Made by a program: the position numbers and the translations under genes
Assembly (NCBI GenBank): GCA_016195115.1
Contig: JACQAI010000389.1
Span: forward strand, 1-5,578
From: Pseudomonadota bacterium
GTDB taxonomy: Bacteria > Pseudomonadota > Alphaproteobacteria > Elsterales > Elsteraceae
Direction of reading: 5' to 3'
Length of the DNA stretch: 5,578 bases
Shown: positions 1-5,540 of the stretch, piece by piece
Position numbering within the stretch: position 1 is the stretch's first letter
Layout: each line of letters starts with the position of its first letter
The notes under the pieces: generated by a model
The model's database searches: none
What the model was told of the DNA's origin: nothing
What the model saw: the letters and a program-made list of their open reading frames with translations, nothing else

Positions 1-91
1 CCTGCGGCGCCACCGCGGGGTACATCTCGCCCTGCAGCAGCGCGACGTGGAAATGCCCCGGATCGATCACGACGAAGCGCAGCTCGGACAT
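1..91 (-). CDS. Gfo/Idh-like oxidoreductase, N-terminal fragment (cut by window edge)
   Basis: Only the first 30 codons are in the window; the gene runs off the left edge. The start is the ATG at 91-89, the only start codon in this frame after the preceding gene's stop. The visible protein begins MSELRFVVIDPGHFHVALLQ and continues with EMYPAVAPQ. The combination of a first beta strand, DPGHFHxALxQ and MYP is typical of a branch of putative NAD(P)-dependent oxidoreductases in the Gfo/Idh/MocA superfamily, usually annotated as oxidoreductases with a dedicated C-terminal domain. These often act on sugars or related polyols, but the substrate is unknown here. It lies 31 bp downstream of the cupin gene on the same strand and is probably cotranscribed with it. 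Its upstream Shine-Dalgarno sequence is poor. The family call rests on a short motif from memory, so it is moderate. Confidence 0.6.
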   Translation of the reverse strand, partial: MSELRFVVIDPGHFHVALLQGEMYPAVAPQ

Positions 92-122
92 CGGCGCGCG
101 CCCAGGCGCGGGGTTGCGGGCG

Positions 123-680
123 CTACGAGTGCGCCAGCGCGGCGTTCGACTCCTCGAACAGGCGCATGTTCTTGGCGACGTCGTAGGGCCGCTCGCGCAG
201 ATGCTCGGGATCCCATTCGCTGCGCGCCACCGCGAAGAAGTCGCCGCCATAGACGTGGATCGCGCCGGTCAGCCGCGGGATCGGGTTGGTCACCGAGTGG
301 ATGATGTCGCGGCCCAGCGGCTCGACGTCCGTCACGCCCATCGCCTTGCCGCCGGCGATCTCGAGCTCGGCACCCGGTGCGTCGGGGCGGCGGCGCCAGA
401 ACACATTGTCCTCGCGGCCGGTATAGATGCCGATCACCGCCCACATTTTGTGATTGTGCGGCATGATCGTCATCCGCGGCCCCCAGACGACGTTGAGGAT
501 CGTGAGGGTCGCGCTGTTGTGCAGCCGCTGCACCTCGGCACGCGTGGGTGCGCCGAGGCCCTTGAGCACGGCGGCGGGATCGGCGACCGCGCGCGCCACG
601 ACCTCGCGCACCGCGCGGTGCGTCGGATCGGCCGCCAGCGCGGCGTTGCAGTCGGCGGTGAACTCTTGGAGATCGAACAC
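123..680 (-). CDS. Cupin-fold metalloenzyme, cysteine dioxygenase-like (three-His site)
   Basis: I read a 185-residue protein starting at the GTG at 680-678, because GGAGGA lies 7 nt upstream (688-693) and no ATG lies nearby. It resembles the predicted metal-dependent enzymes of the double-stranded beta-helix superfamily related to cysteine dioxygenase. An alpha-helical N-terminus (about 1-55) precedes a beta-rich core. The core has MPHNHKMW (His75, His77), then GRED (Glu90), then DIIHSVTNP (His128) and IHVYGGDF (His142). HxH plus a later His is the arrangement that binds non-haem Fe(II) in thiol dioxygenases, so His75/His77/His128 are the likely ligands; this is inferred by family analogy. 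It would be cytoplasmic, as no signal peptide is seen. The reaction could be oxygenation of a thiol or another small molecule. It is divergent from the SDR gene and upstream of the Gfo/Idh-like gene. The frame stays open far upstream, which is a high-GC artefact. Confidence 0.82.
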   Translation of the reverse strand: MFDLQEFTADCNAALAADPTHRAVREVVARAVADPAAVLKGLGAPTRAEVQRLHNSATLTILNVVWGPRMTIMPHNHKMWAVIGIYTGREDNVFWRRRPDAPGAELEIAGGKAMGVTDVEPLGRDIIHSVTNPIPRLTGAIHVYGGDFFAVARSEWDPEHLRERPYDVAKNMRLFEESNAALAHS

Positions 681-785
681 CGAGGCGTCCTCCGAATCGG
701 TCAACTTTGAGGTTACCCCGCCGCGACGGAGTTGTCGCGCCTCGGTTTGCGCGGCTAGTGTCTCAATCCGAGCAGGGAGGAAACC
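681..785. promoter_or_regulatory. Divergent intergenic region, likely back-to-back promoters
   Basis: This 105-bp gap separates the start codons of the leftward cupin gene and the rightward SDR gene, so promoters for both should lie here or just inside the genes. The SDR ribosome site (AGGGAGGA, 774-781) and the cupin site (688-693) mark the two ends. A possible rightward promoter is TTGTCG (732-737) followed after 18 nt by TAGTGT (756-761), which is a poor match to a sigma-70 consensus. An imperfect dyad, AACTTTGAGGTT (703-714), could be an operator, but only its ends are symmetrical. I identify no regulator. Confidence 0.35.
688..693 (-). promoter_or_regulatory. Ribosome binding site deciding the GTG start of the cupin gene
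   Basis: On the minus strand this reads GGAGGA, 7 nt before the GTG at 680-678. No other start candidate in the frame nearby (for example the TTG near 706) has comparable complementarity to 16S rRNA. Confidence 0.7.
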
Positions 786-1610
786 ATGACCGATCCGGGC
801 AAGGACGATCTCGGTCTCGCGGGCAAGGTCGCGATCGTCACCGGGGGCGGCGCGGCGGGCGACGGCATCGGCAACGGCCGCGCCGCGGCGATCCTCTTGG
901 CGCGCGCCGGCGCGCGCGTGCTGGTGGTCGATCGCGAGCTCAAGCTGGCCGAGCGCACCGCCGCGATGATCGCGGCCGAGGGCGGCACGGCGTCGGCCTT
1001 CGCCGCCGACATCACCGACGAGAGCCAGTGCCGCGCCATGGTCGACACCGCGCTGCAGCGTTACGGCCGCTTGGATGGTCTCGACAACAACGTCGGCATC
1101 GGCAGCCGCGGCTCGGTCGTCGAGCTGGCGCCTGACAAGTGGCGCCAGGTCATGCAGGTCAACGTCGAATCCATGTTTCTTACCGCGAAGCATGCGATCC
1201 CGGCGATGATCAAGAGCGCGGGCGGTGGCGCGATCGTCAACCTGTCGTCGATCTCGGCGATCCGGCCGCGCGGGCTCACGGCTTATACGGTATCAAAAGG
1301 TGCGGTGATCGCGCTGACCCGCGCCATGGCGGTCGATCACGGGCCCGACAACGTCCGGGTCAATTGCGTCGCGCCCGGCCTGGTCTACACCCCGATGGTC
1401 TACGCTCATGGCATGAAGCCGGAGGCGCGCGAGCTGCGCCGGCGCGCCTCGGTGCTCGGCCAGGAAGGCACCGGCTGGGACATCGGCCTCGCCGTGCGCT
1501 TCCTGTTGTCCGCCCAGGCGCGCTATATCACGGGCCAGACTTTGGTGGTCGACGGCGGCGCCAGCCTGGTCGGGCCGGCACGCGAATCAGGTGCGGAACG
1601 GGAGCGCTGA
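786..1610 (+). CDS. SDR family NAD(P)-dependent oxidoreductase
   Basis: This is a classical short-chain dehydrogenase/reductase of 274 residues, slightly longer than the roughly 250 usual for the family because of an N-terminal lead and a charged C-terminal tail. The cofactor loop is TGGGAAGDGIGNG (19-31), an expanded form of TGxxxGxG. Asp49 at the end of the second beta strand (VLVVDR) favours NAD(H). The structural NNAG motif is present as NNVG (101-104). Catalytic residues are Asn126, Ser155 (in NLSSIS), Tyr167 and Lys171 (YTVSK). The PG motif after VNCVAPG and the C-terminal TGQTLVVDGG are also typical. It would oxidise an alcohol or reduce a ketone in the cytoplasm; the substrate is not deducible. 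AGGGAGGA (774-781) supports the ATG. The CMD-fold gene follows 3 bp after its stop, so the two are almost certainly one operon. Confidence 0.93.
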   Translation: MTDPGKDDLGLAGKVAIVTGGGAAGDGIGNGRAAAILLARAGARVLVVDRELKLAERTAAMIAAEGGTASAFAADITDESQCRAMVDTALQRYGRLDGLDNNVGIGSRGSVVELAPDKWRQVMQVNVESMFLTAKHAIPAMIKSAGGGAIVNLSSISAIRPRGLTAYTVSKGAVIALTRAMAVDHGPDNVRVNCVAPGLVYTPMVYAHGMKPEARELRRRASVLGQEGTGWDIGLAVRFLLSAQARYITGQTLVVDGGASLVGPARESGAERER

Positions 1611-1613
1611 ACC

Positions 1614-2162
1614 ATGGCACGCCTACCTTATCTCGACCGCGACCAGCTCAAGCCCGAGCACCAGGATCTGCTGGCGCGCAACATCAACCTGCTGCGCGTG
1701 CTGACCCACAGCCCGAACGCAGCGCGCGCCTTCCACGGCATCGGCCATTTCATCCGCCATGTCTCGCGGTTTGAGCCCCGCTTGCGCGAGCTCGCCATCC
1801 TGCAGGTCGGCTGGCTCGCCCGGTCTCCGTATGAATGGTCACACCACGTCAAGATCAGCCACGACTTCGGCGTCACGGACGACGACATTAAAGCGCTGAT
1901 CGAGGACACCGCCGGTCGTCCCAACACGCTCGACCCGGCCGCCAAGCTGGTGCTGCGCGCGGCGCGCGAGATGACGCGCGACCTCAAGGTCTCGGACGCG
2001 ACCTGGGCCGAGCTCGCCCGCGCCTACGATAGCGAGCGCCTGACCGACCTGACCCTGACGATCGCGTTTTACAACGCCGTGGTGCGCGTACTCGCGACCT
2101 TGCAGATCGACGTCGAGCCCGACTACCAGCCCTATCTCGACAAGTTTCCGCTGCCCGCCTGA
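1614..2162 (+). CDS. Carboxymuconolactone decarboxylase family protein (cysteine-free)
   Basis: This is a 182-residue, mostly helical protein of the carboxymuconolactone decarboxylase / AhpD-like fold. The core (about 38-125) contains RLRELAILQVGWLARSPYEW (57-75 in part) followed by HH (77-78), closely matching the ELAILRVGxLxxSxYEWxxH signature of the CMD branch. Asp/Glu-rich GVTDDDIKAL (86-95) is also typical. AhpD peroxidases need a CxxC pair, but this protein has no cysteine at all, so a thiol peroxidase role is excluded by sequence. Glu74, His77 and His78 are the conspicuous conserved polar residues. The likely role is decarboxylation, lactone handling or an unknown reaction next to the SDR. 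The ATG lies 3 bp after the SDR stop, and GGGAG within the SDR's last codons serves as its ribosome site, implying translational coupling. Confidence 0.9.
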   Translation: MARLPYLDRDQLKPEHQDLLARNINLLRVLTHSPNAARAFHGIGHFIRHVSRFEPRLRELAILQVGWLARSPYEWSHHVKISHDFGVTDDDIKALIEDTAGRPNTLDPAAKLVLRAAREMTRDLKVSDATWAELARAYDSERLTDLTLTIAFYNAVVRVLATLQIDVEPDYQPYLDKFPLPA

Positions 2163-2167
2163 AATAT

Positions 2168-2197
2168 CCCTCCCCCCGCGCGCAGCGTGGGGGAGGG
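2168..2197. terminator. GC-rich hairpin between convergent genes, probable bidirectional terminator
   Basis: CCCTCCCCC (2168-2176) pairs perfectly with GGGGGAGGG (2189-2197), and a further CGC/GCG can pair inside the loop. It sits in the 49-bp gap between two convergent stop codons, where it can limit read-through in both directions. Neither side has a clear T-run, so it is not a canonical intrinsic terminator. Similar CCCTCCCC...GGGGAGGG palindromes, often followed by AGGGTGGGG as here, are recurrent intergenic repeats in alphaproteobacterial genomes, from memory. Confidence 0.55.
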
Positions 2198-2211
2198 CAG
2201 GGTGGGGCCTC

Positions 2212-3147
2212 TCAATATCCCGTAGTGGCGTCGATCTCCTGCAACAGCCGGCCGCCGGCCTTGAGGCTCTGGAGGTTCGCCTTAACCTCGGTCACGAGCT
2301 GCGCCACGGTCGGCCGCCGCGCCACGTGCGGCATCACGGTGACCTTGGGGTGCCGCCACAGCGGATTGTCCGGCGGCAGCGGCTCGGGCCACAGCGCATC
2401 CAACGCCGCGTAGGACAACTGGCCGGAATCGAGCGCGCGGATCAGGTCGGCCTCGACGACGTGCTTGCCGCGCCCGACGTTCACCACCATCGCGCCTTTG
2501 GGCATCATGGCGAACGTCCGCGCGCAGAAGATTCCCTCGGTCTCCTTGGTCAGCGGCAGCAGGCAGACCGCGATGTCGGTCTGGCCGAGAAACCGCTCGA
2601 GCTGGTCGTTGCCATGAAAGATCGGCACCTCCTCGACCTGGCGCGGCGAGCGCACCCACGCCGAAACCTTGAAGCCGAGCGACTTCAGGACCAGCGCCGG
2701 CGCCTTCGCCATCATGCCGTAGCCGAGGAAGCCGACGCGACGCTCCTCGGGCCGCACGATCGTCGTCCGGCGCCATTCCTTGTTGGCCTGCGCCTGCTGA
2801 TATCCCGGCATGTCGCGGTGGAAGCGCAGCACGTGCATGATGACGTACTCCGTCATCATCGGATCGCCGCCCGGCGGCTCGACCTTGCCGAGCGGCACCT
2901 TCGGCAGCTTGGGATGCTTGATGAAGGCCTCGACACCCGCCGAGCGGCTGAACATCGCCTTCAAGTTGGGGAACGCCGGCAAGGCATCGAAATCGGGATG
3001 CATGAAGGCGAGGTACTCGATGTCCGCCGGATTTCCCGCCTCGGGCCAGATGCGAATCTCCAGATCGGGAATCTGCGCCGCGAAGGTGTCGCGCCAGGCC
3101 TTCGCGTTGCCGATCCGCTTGTCGAGCTCGATGATGAGCAGCGCCAT
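2212..3147 (-). CDS. GhrA-like glyoxylate/hydroxypyruvate reductase (D-2-hydroxyacid dehydrogenase)
   Basis: This is a 311-residue D-isomer-specific 2-hydroxyacid dehydrogenase most like GhrA, which reduces glyoxylate and hydroxypyruvate with NAD(P)H. The split substrate domain (about 1-97 and 285-311) surrounds a Rossmann domain. The cofactor loop is GFLGYGMMA (139-147), where the third glycine of GxGxxG is Ala147. VNVGRG gives catalytic Arg226, WPEPLP gives Glu255 and MPHVARRPT gives His274, completing the Arg-Glu-His set. The C-terminus ends in GY, as in GhrA. The start is the ATG at 3147-3145. A strong AGGAGGA (3151-3157) precedes it and overlaps the stop codon of the upstream YCII gene, only 8 bp away. 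An upstream in-frame extension lacks a comparable site. It is the last gene of the leftward series. The true substrate may be another 2-ketoacid or 2-hydroxyacid from the local pathway. Confidence 0.9.
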   Translation of the reverse strand: MALLIIELDKRIGNAKAWRDTFAAQIPDLEIRIWPEAGNPADIEYLAFMHPDFDALPAFPNLKAMFSRSAGVEAFIKHPKLPKVPLGKVEPPGGDPMMTEYVIMHVLRFHRDMPGYQQAQANKEWRRTTIVRPEERRVGFLGYGMMAKAPALVLKSLGFKVSAWVRSPRQVEEVPIFHGNDQLERFLGQTDIAVCLLPLTKETEGIFCARTFAMMPKGAMVVNVGRGKHVVEADLIRALDSGQLSYAALDALWPEPLPPDNPLWRHPKVTVMPHVARRPTVAQLVTEVKANLQSLKAGGRLLQEIDATTGY

Positions 3148-3150
3148 GGT

Positions 3151-3157
3151 TCCTCCT
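3151..3157 (-). promoter_or_regulatory. Ribosome binding site of the GhrA-like gene, overlapping the upstream stop
   Basis: On the minus strand the site reads AGGAGGA and shares bases with the TAG stop (3158-3156) of the YCII gene. The ATG follows 3 nt after its last base. This fixes the internal ATG at 3147 as the start and suggests that ribosomes ending on the YCII gene reinitiate here. Confidence 0.8.
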
Positions 3158-3470
3158 AGTTGCCTTCGGGCGTCTTCGGCGCCGCGGCCGGGTTCCATTG
3201 GCCGCGACGCATGCGCGTGATCTTGACCGATTTGAACAGGCCGGCCTTGCGGAACGGCTCGTCGGTGGAAAATGCCTCGGCGGCGGCGCGGTTCGGCACG
3301 TTGAGGATCAGGACGCTGCCGACCCGCGTGGTGCCGTCGTCGGCGAGCAGCGCGCCGCCCAGCACGAGCACATCCTGGTATCGCTCGAGATAGGCGAAGT
3401 GCGCGTCCTTGGTCGCCGCCCGGATGCGCGCCGAGTCCGGTCCGTCCTCCTGGTAGAGAATGTAGAGCAC
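3156..3470 (-). CDS. YCII (YciI-like) family protein
   Basis: This 104-residue cytoplasmic protein begins with a GTG codon (3470-3468) and reads VLYILYQEDGPDSARIR at its N-terminus. Its architecture is that of YciI-like proteins with a ferredoxin-like (dimeric alpha-beta) fold. A first strand (LYILYQED) is followed by a helix with His24 (AHFAYLERY), then VLVLGGALL and DDGTTRVGSVLILNV. AAAEAFSTDEPFRKAGLFKSV (62-82) corresponds to the characteristic DPF/agL segment, and a strand ending in RMRRGQW closes the fold. The conserved His and nearby acidic residues have been proposed as a catalytic site in the family, but no general reaction is established. Relatives are frequent in catabolic operons. 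It begins 10 bp after the SDR stop and ends 8 bp before the GhrA-like start. Its own ribosome site is weak, so translation probably depends on coupling to the SDR. Confidence 0.88.
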   Translation of the reverse strand: MLYILYQEDGPDSARIRAATKDAHFAYLERYQDVLVLGGALLADDGTTRVGSVLILNVPNRAAAEAFSTDEPFRKAGLFKSVKITRMRRGQWNPAAAPKTPEGN

Positions 3471-3480
3471 GGCGCGTTGC

Positions 3481-4242
3481 CTAGTACGCCGTCAGGCCGC
3501 CGTCGACCAGCAACGTGTGGCCAGTGATGTAGGCCGCCTGCGGGCTCGCCAGGTAGCGGATCGCGCCGGCGACCTCGGCGACCTCGGCGAAGCGCTTGAG
3601 CGGGATGCGGTTGAGCATCAGCTCGCGGCGCCGCGGGTCGGTCAGGCTCGGCGCGCGCGACTCGGTCGGCGTCGTGCCGGGCGCCACCGCGTTGACCCGG
3701 ATGTCATGCGGCGCCCACTCGATCGCCAGCATCTTGGTCATGTGGCTGACGCCGGCCTTGGCGATGCCGTAGGCCGAGGCGCCGGCGAAGCCGACCGCGC
3801 CGTGGGTCGAGGCGAGGCTGATCACCGCGCCCGGCCGGCGCGCCTCGATCAGATAGCGGCCGATCTCCCGGCTCATGAAGAACGTACCGGTCAGGTTGAC
3901 GGCGAGCACCGCGTCCCAGGCCTCGCGCGTCACGTCGATCGCCTGCTTGCCGAGCGACGGCACGCCGGCATTGTTGACCAAGACGTCCAGCCCGCCGAGC
4001 GACCCGACCGCCTCGCGCACGGCGCGCTCGATGCTCGCCTGGTCGCGCAGGTCGAGCCCCAGCGGCACCGCGCGGCCGCCGGCGGCATGGATGCCGGCGA
4101 CCGTGCGCTCGAGCGGCGCGGGCGTCAGGTCGGTGACCGCGACGTCAAAACCGTCCTCGGCGAGGCCGATCGCGGTCGCGGCGCCGATGCCGTAGGAGGC
4201 GCCGGTGACCAGGGCGGCGCGGCGCGTCGTCGTGGGGCTCAT
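3481..4242 (-). CDS. SDR family oxidoreductase (FabG-like)
   Basis: This 253-residue protein is a standard-length classical short-chain dehydrogenase/reductase. The cofactor motif TGASYGIG occupies residues 13-20. Asp38 at the end of the second beta strand suggests NAD(H) preference. NNAG is at 90-93 and catalytic residues are Asn116, Ser145 (ISLAST), Tyr158 and Lys162 (YGIAK). VNAVAPG (183-189) and the C-terminal ITGHTLLVDGG are also characteristic. It would interconvert an alcohol and a ketone in the cytoplasm; the substrate is unknown. It is clearly a different lineage from the SDR at 786-1610, with a shorter glycine loop and different ends, so the two are not a recent duplication. The ATG is supported by AGGGGAG (4251-4257), 8 nt upstream. 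Upstream lies the paired repeat element; downstream the YCII gene follows at 10 bp. Confidence 0.93.
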   Translation of the reverse strand: MSPTTTRRAALVTGASYGIGAATAIGLAEDGFDVAVTDLTPAPLERTVAGIHAAGGRAVPLGLDLRDQASIERAVREAVGSLGGLDVLVNNAGVPSLGKQAIDVTREAWDAVLAVNLTGTFFMSREIGRYLIEARRPGAVISLASTHGAVGFAGASAYGIAKAGVSHMTKMLAIEWAPHDIRVNAVAPGTTPTESRAPSLTDPRRRELMLNRIPLKRFAEVAEVAGAIRYLASPQAAYITGHTLLVDGGLTAY

Positions 4243-4257
4243 GCCGTGAACTCCCCT

Positions 4258-4369
4258 TAGCGCGGCAGGGGGCGTAGCCCCCGCGAGCGCACTAGAACCC
4301 TAGCGCGGTCGAGTACCCGCCGCGCCGCCTTTATGTGGCGCTCGCGGGGCTTTCGCCCCTGCCGCGCTA
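4258..4369. repeat. Paired palindromic repeat element (REP/BIME-like) between two genes
   Basis: Two near-identical units face each other: 4258-4290 (33 bp) and 4338-4369 (32 bp), separated by 47 bp. Each unit begins TAGCGCGGCAGGGG and ends CCCCGCGAGCGC when read in the same orientation, and each contains its own small hairpin (GGGGGC-GTA-GCCCCC at 4268-4282; GGGGC-TTTC-GCCCC at 4346-4359). Differences between units are confined to that hairpin. A further TAGCGCGG occurs at 4301-4308 in the spacer. The element fills almost the whole gap between the substrate-binding protein and the SDR gene. Its right end contains the stop codon of the former and its left end abuts the ribosome site of the latter. 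It could act as an attenuator or mRNA-stabilising structure within the leftward transcript. Naming it REP-like is analogy. Confidence 0.85.
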
Positions 4370-5485
4370 CGGATTGAACAGGCTCAGCCACTCGGCCTTG
4401 GCCTTGTTGAGATCCTCGGTCGTGATGGCGTTCCAGTCCATCTTGATCAGCTTGAGCTGGTTGATCGGCGGCGCGTAGTCGGGCAGCGGCGGCTTGAGGC
4501 CGGAGCGGCCGGAGAACAAGGCCTCGCGCTGCGCCAGGATGGTTTGGCCGCGCTCCGACAAGGTGAAGTCGAGCCACAGCATGGCGGCGTTCGGGTGCGG
4601 CGCCTTGGCGAGGATGAAGCTACCCTGGCCGAGCAGCACCAGGCCTTCGTCCGGGAACATCAGCTTCAGGCGCGCGCCGCGCTCGTTCATCTGGTAGGCG
4701 CGGGTCGGCATGCCGCCGAACGCCATCAGGTCCTCGCCCGATACCAGCCGTTCTGCCGTTGCTTCCGAGCGCACGATGAAGAGCGGCTTCATCTTGGCGA
4801 GATCGCGGAAGTAGTCGATGCCGAGCACCTGGCGCAGGCCCATGTAGGTCAGCAGCGCGGTCGCCGACTTGGTCGAGTCGTTGAGGCTGATGCGCCCCGG
4901 CGGCACCGCGCCGAGCACGTCGCGGTAGGACTTGCCCTGGAAGTCGCCGCGATGGTCGCCCGACCACATCGGGATGAAGGTGTAGGCGCCGTTGAACGCG
5001 AAGTAGCCGGGCTTGCCGAGACCGGCCTCGAAGGCGAGCGCGAACGCCGGGTATTCCGGCGACTCGTATTTCATGACGTGCCCCGCTGCTACCAGGCCGT
5101 TGATCCACGGCGGCGAGGCGATCGAGGCGACGTCGATCGTGACGTTGCCGGCGCCGACCTCCTGCTCGACCCGGGTGATCAGGTTGGTCGTGACGCTCAA
5201 GGTGTAGCGCACCGTGAAGCCGGTCGGCAGGCCGTAGTGCTTGCGGAAGGCGGCGACCAGCGCGTCGTTGGTCTCGGGCTGGATGACGACGTCCCAGTAG
5301 CTGACGACGCCCTCGCGCTTGGCCGCCTCGATGGTCGCGCGCAGCGCGTCGCGCCGCTCCGGCGCCGCCGCCTGCACCGCCGGCACGTCCTGCGCCTGCG
5401 CCGCGCCGAGCCAGCCGACCAGCAGCAGCGCTGCGATGGACGCCCATTGGCCACGAAGACACCAAGGCACAAAGACATTCTGCAT
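4367..5485 (-). CDS. ABC transporter substrate-binding protein (Fe3+/polyamine-type, family 1)
   Basis: This 372-residue protein is a secreted periplasmic solute-binding protein. A signal peptide is visible: a short basic n-region with Arg11, a hydrophobic core around 17-28 (ASIAALLLVGWLG) and a likely cleavage after AQA (29-31), with mature QDVPA. The mature protein has IEAAKREGVVSYW (52-64), AFRKHYG (79-85) and late HPNAAMLWLDFTLSERGQ (297-314), all hallmarks of extracellular solute-binding proteins of the ferric-iron/thiamine/2-aminoethylphosphonate group. In catabolic loci such proteins often bind organic anions rather than iron; the ligand here is unknown. The ATG at 5485 has GGGAG 8 nt upstream. 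No permease or ATPase gene is visible on either side. Unusually, codons 4-13 are made of repeat DNA (5447-5474). The stop codon lies within another repeat (4338-4369). It is first in the visible leftward series. Confidence 0.9.
   Translation of the reverse strand: MQNVFVPWCLRGQWASIAALLLVGWLGAAQAQDVPAVQAAAPERRDALRATIEAAKREGVVSYWDVVIQPETNDALVAAFRKHYGLPTGFTVRYTLSVTTNLITRVEQEVGAGNVTIDVASIASPPWINGLVAAGHVMKYESPEYPAFALAFEAGLGKPGYFAFNGAYTFIPMWSGDHRGDFQGKSYRDVLGAVPPGRISLNDSTKSATALLTYMGLRQVLGIDYFRDLAKMKPLFIVRSEATAERLVSGEDLMAFGGMPTRAYQMNERGARLKLMFPDEGLVLLGQGSFILAKAPHPNAAMLWLDFTLSERGQTILAQREALFSGRSGLKPPLPDYAPPINQLKLIKMDWNAITTEDLNKAKAEWLSLFNP
5447..5474. repeat. Left arm of a 28-bp inverted repeat, inside the signal-peptide coding region
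   Basis: This 28-bp arm starts TTGGCCACGAAGACACC and ends AAGGCACAAAG. Its reverse complement recurs at 5541-5568 with 26 of 28 positions identical (mismatches at arm positions 9 and 17). On the minus strand it encodes roughly FVPWCLRGQ near the N-terminus of the substrate-binding protein. The CACGAAGACAC/AAGGCACAAAG style is a widespread bacterial intergenic repeat motif, from memory. Confidence 0.85.
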
Positions 5486-5540
5486 GACCTACGCTCCCAG
5501 TCTCACGTGTCGACTGCCGCGCTGCGCGCGGCGAAATCGC

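Noticed and set aside
681..1193. Minus-strand open frame extending the cupin gene upstream by about 170 codons, antisense to the SDR
   Set aside because: The extension is the shadow of the SDR's high-GC codon pattern, has low-complexity Arg/Ala/Asp composition, and a good GGAGGA-GTG start exists at 680.
1614..2162. AhpD-type alkylhydroperoxidase annotation
   Set aside because: The protein has no cysteine, so the CxxC chemistry is impossible.
2326..3159. Long plus-strand open frame opposite the GhrA-like gene
   Set aside because: Its composition is His/Arg/Ala-rich with no family motifs, whereas the minus strand encodes an intact dehydrogenase with catalytic residues.
3148..3198. Upstream extension of the GhrA-like protein (17 extra residues)
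   Set aside because: It would overlap the YCII gene, while the internal ATG at 3147 has a strong AGGAGGA and begins with the normal first beta strand of the family.
3571..3588. 9-bp tandem repeat GACCTCGGC x2 in the second SDR
   Set aside because: It encodes AEVAEV in a region where SDRs normally have a similar-length acidic helix start, so it does not look like an expansion.
3517..4260. Long plus-strand open frame opposite the second SDR
   Set aside because: It is a mirror frame of a complete SDR with all motifs and has no recognisable domain.
4257..4577. Minus-strand frame running through the paired repeats into the substrate-binding protein region
   Set aside because: It is out of frame with the binding protein and built partly from repeat DNA; no ribosome site or motif supports it.
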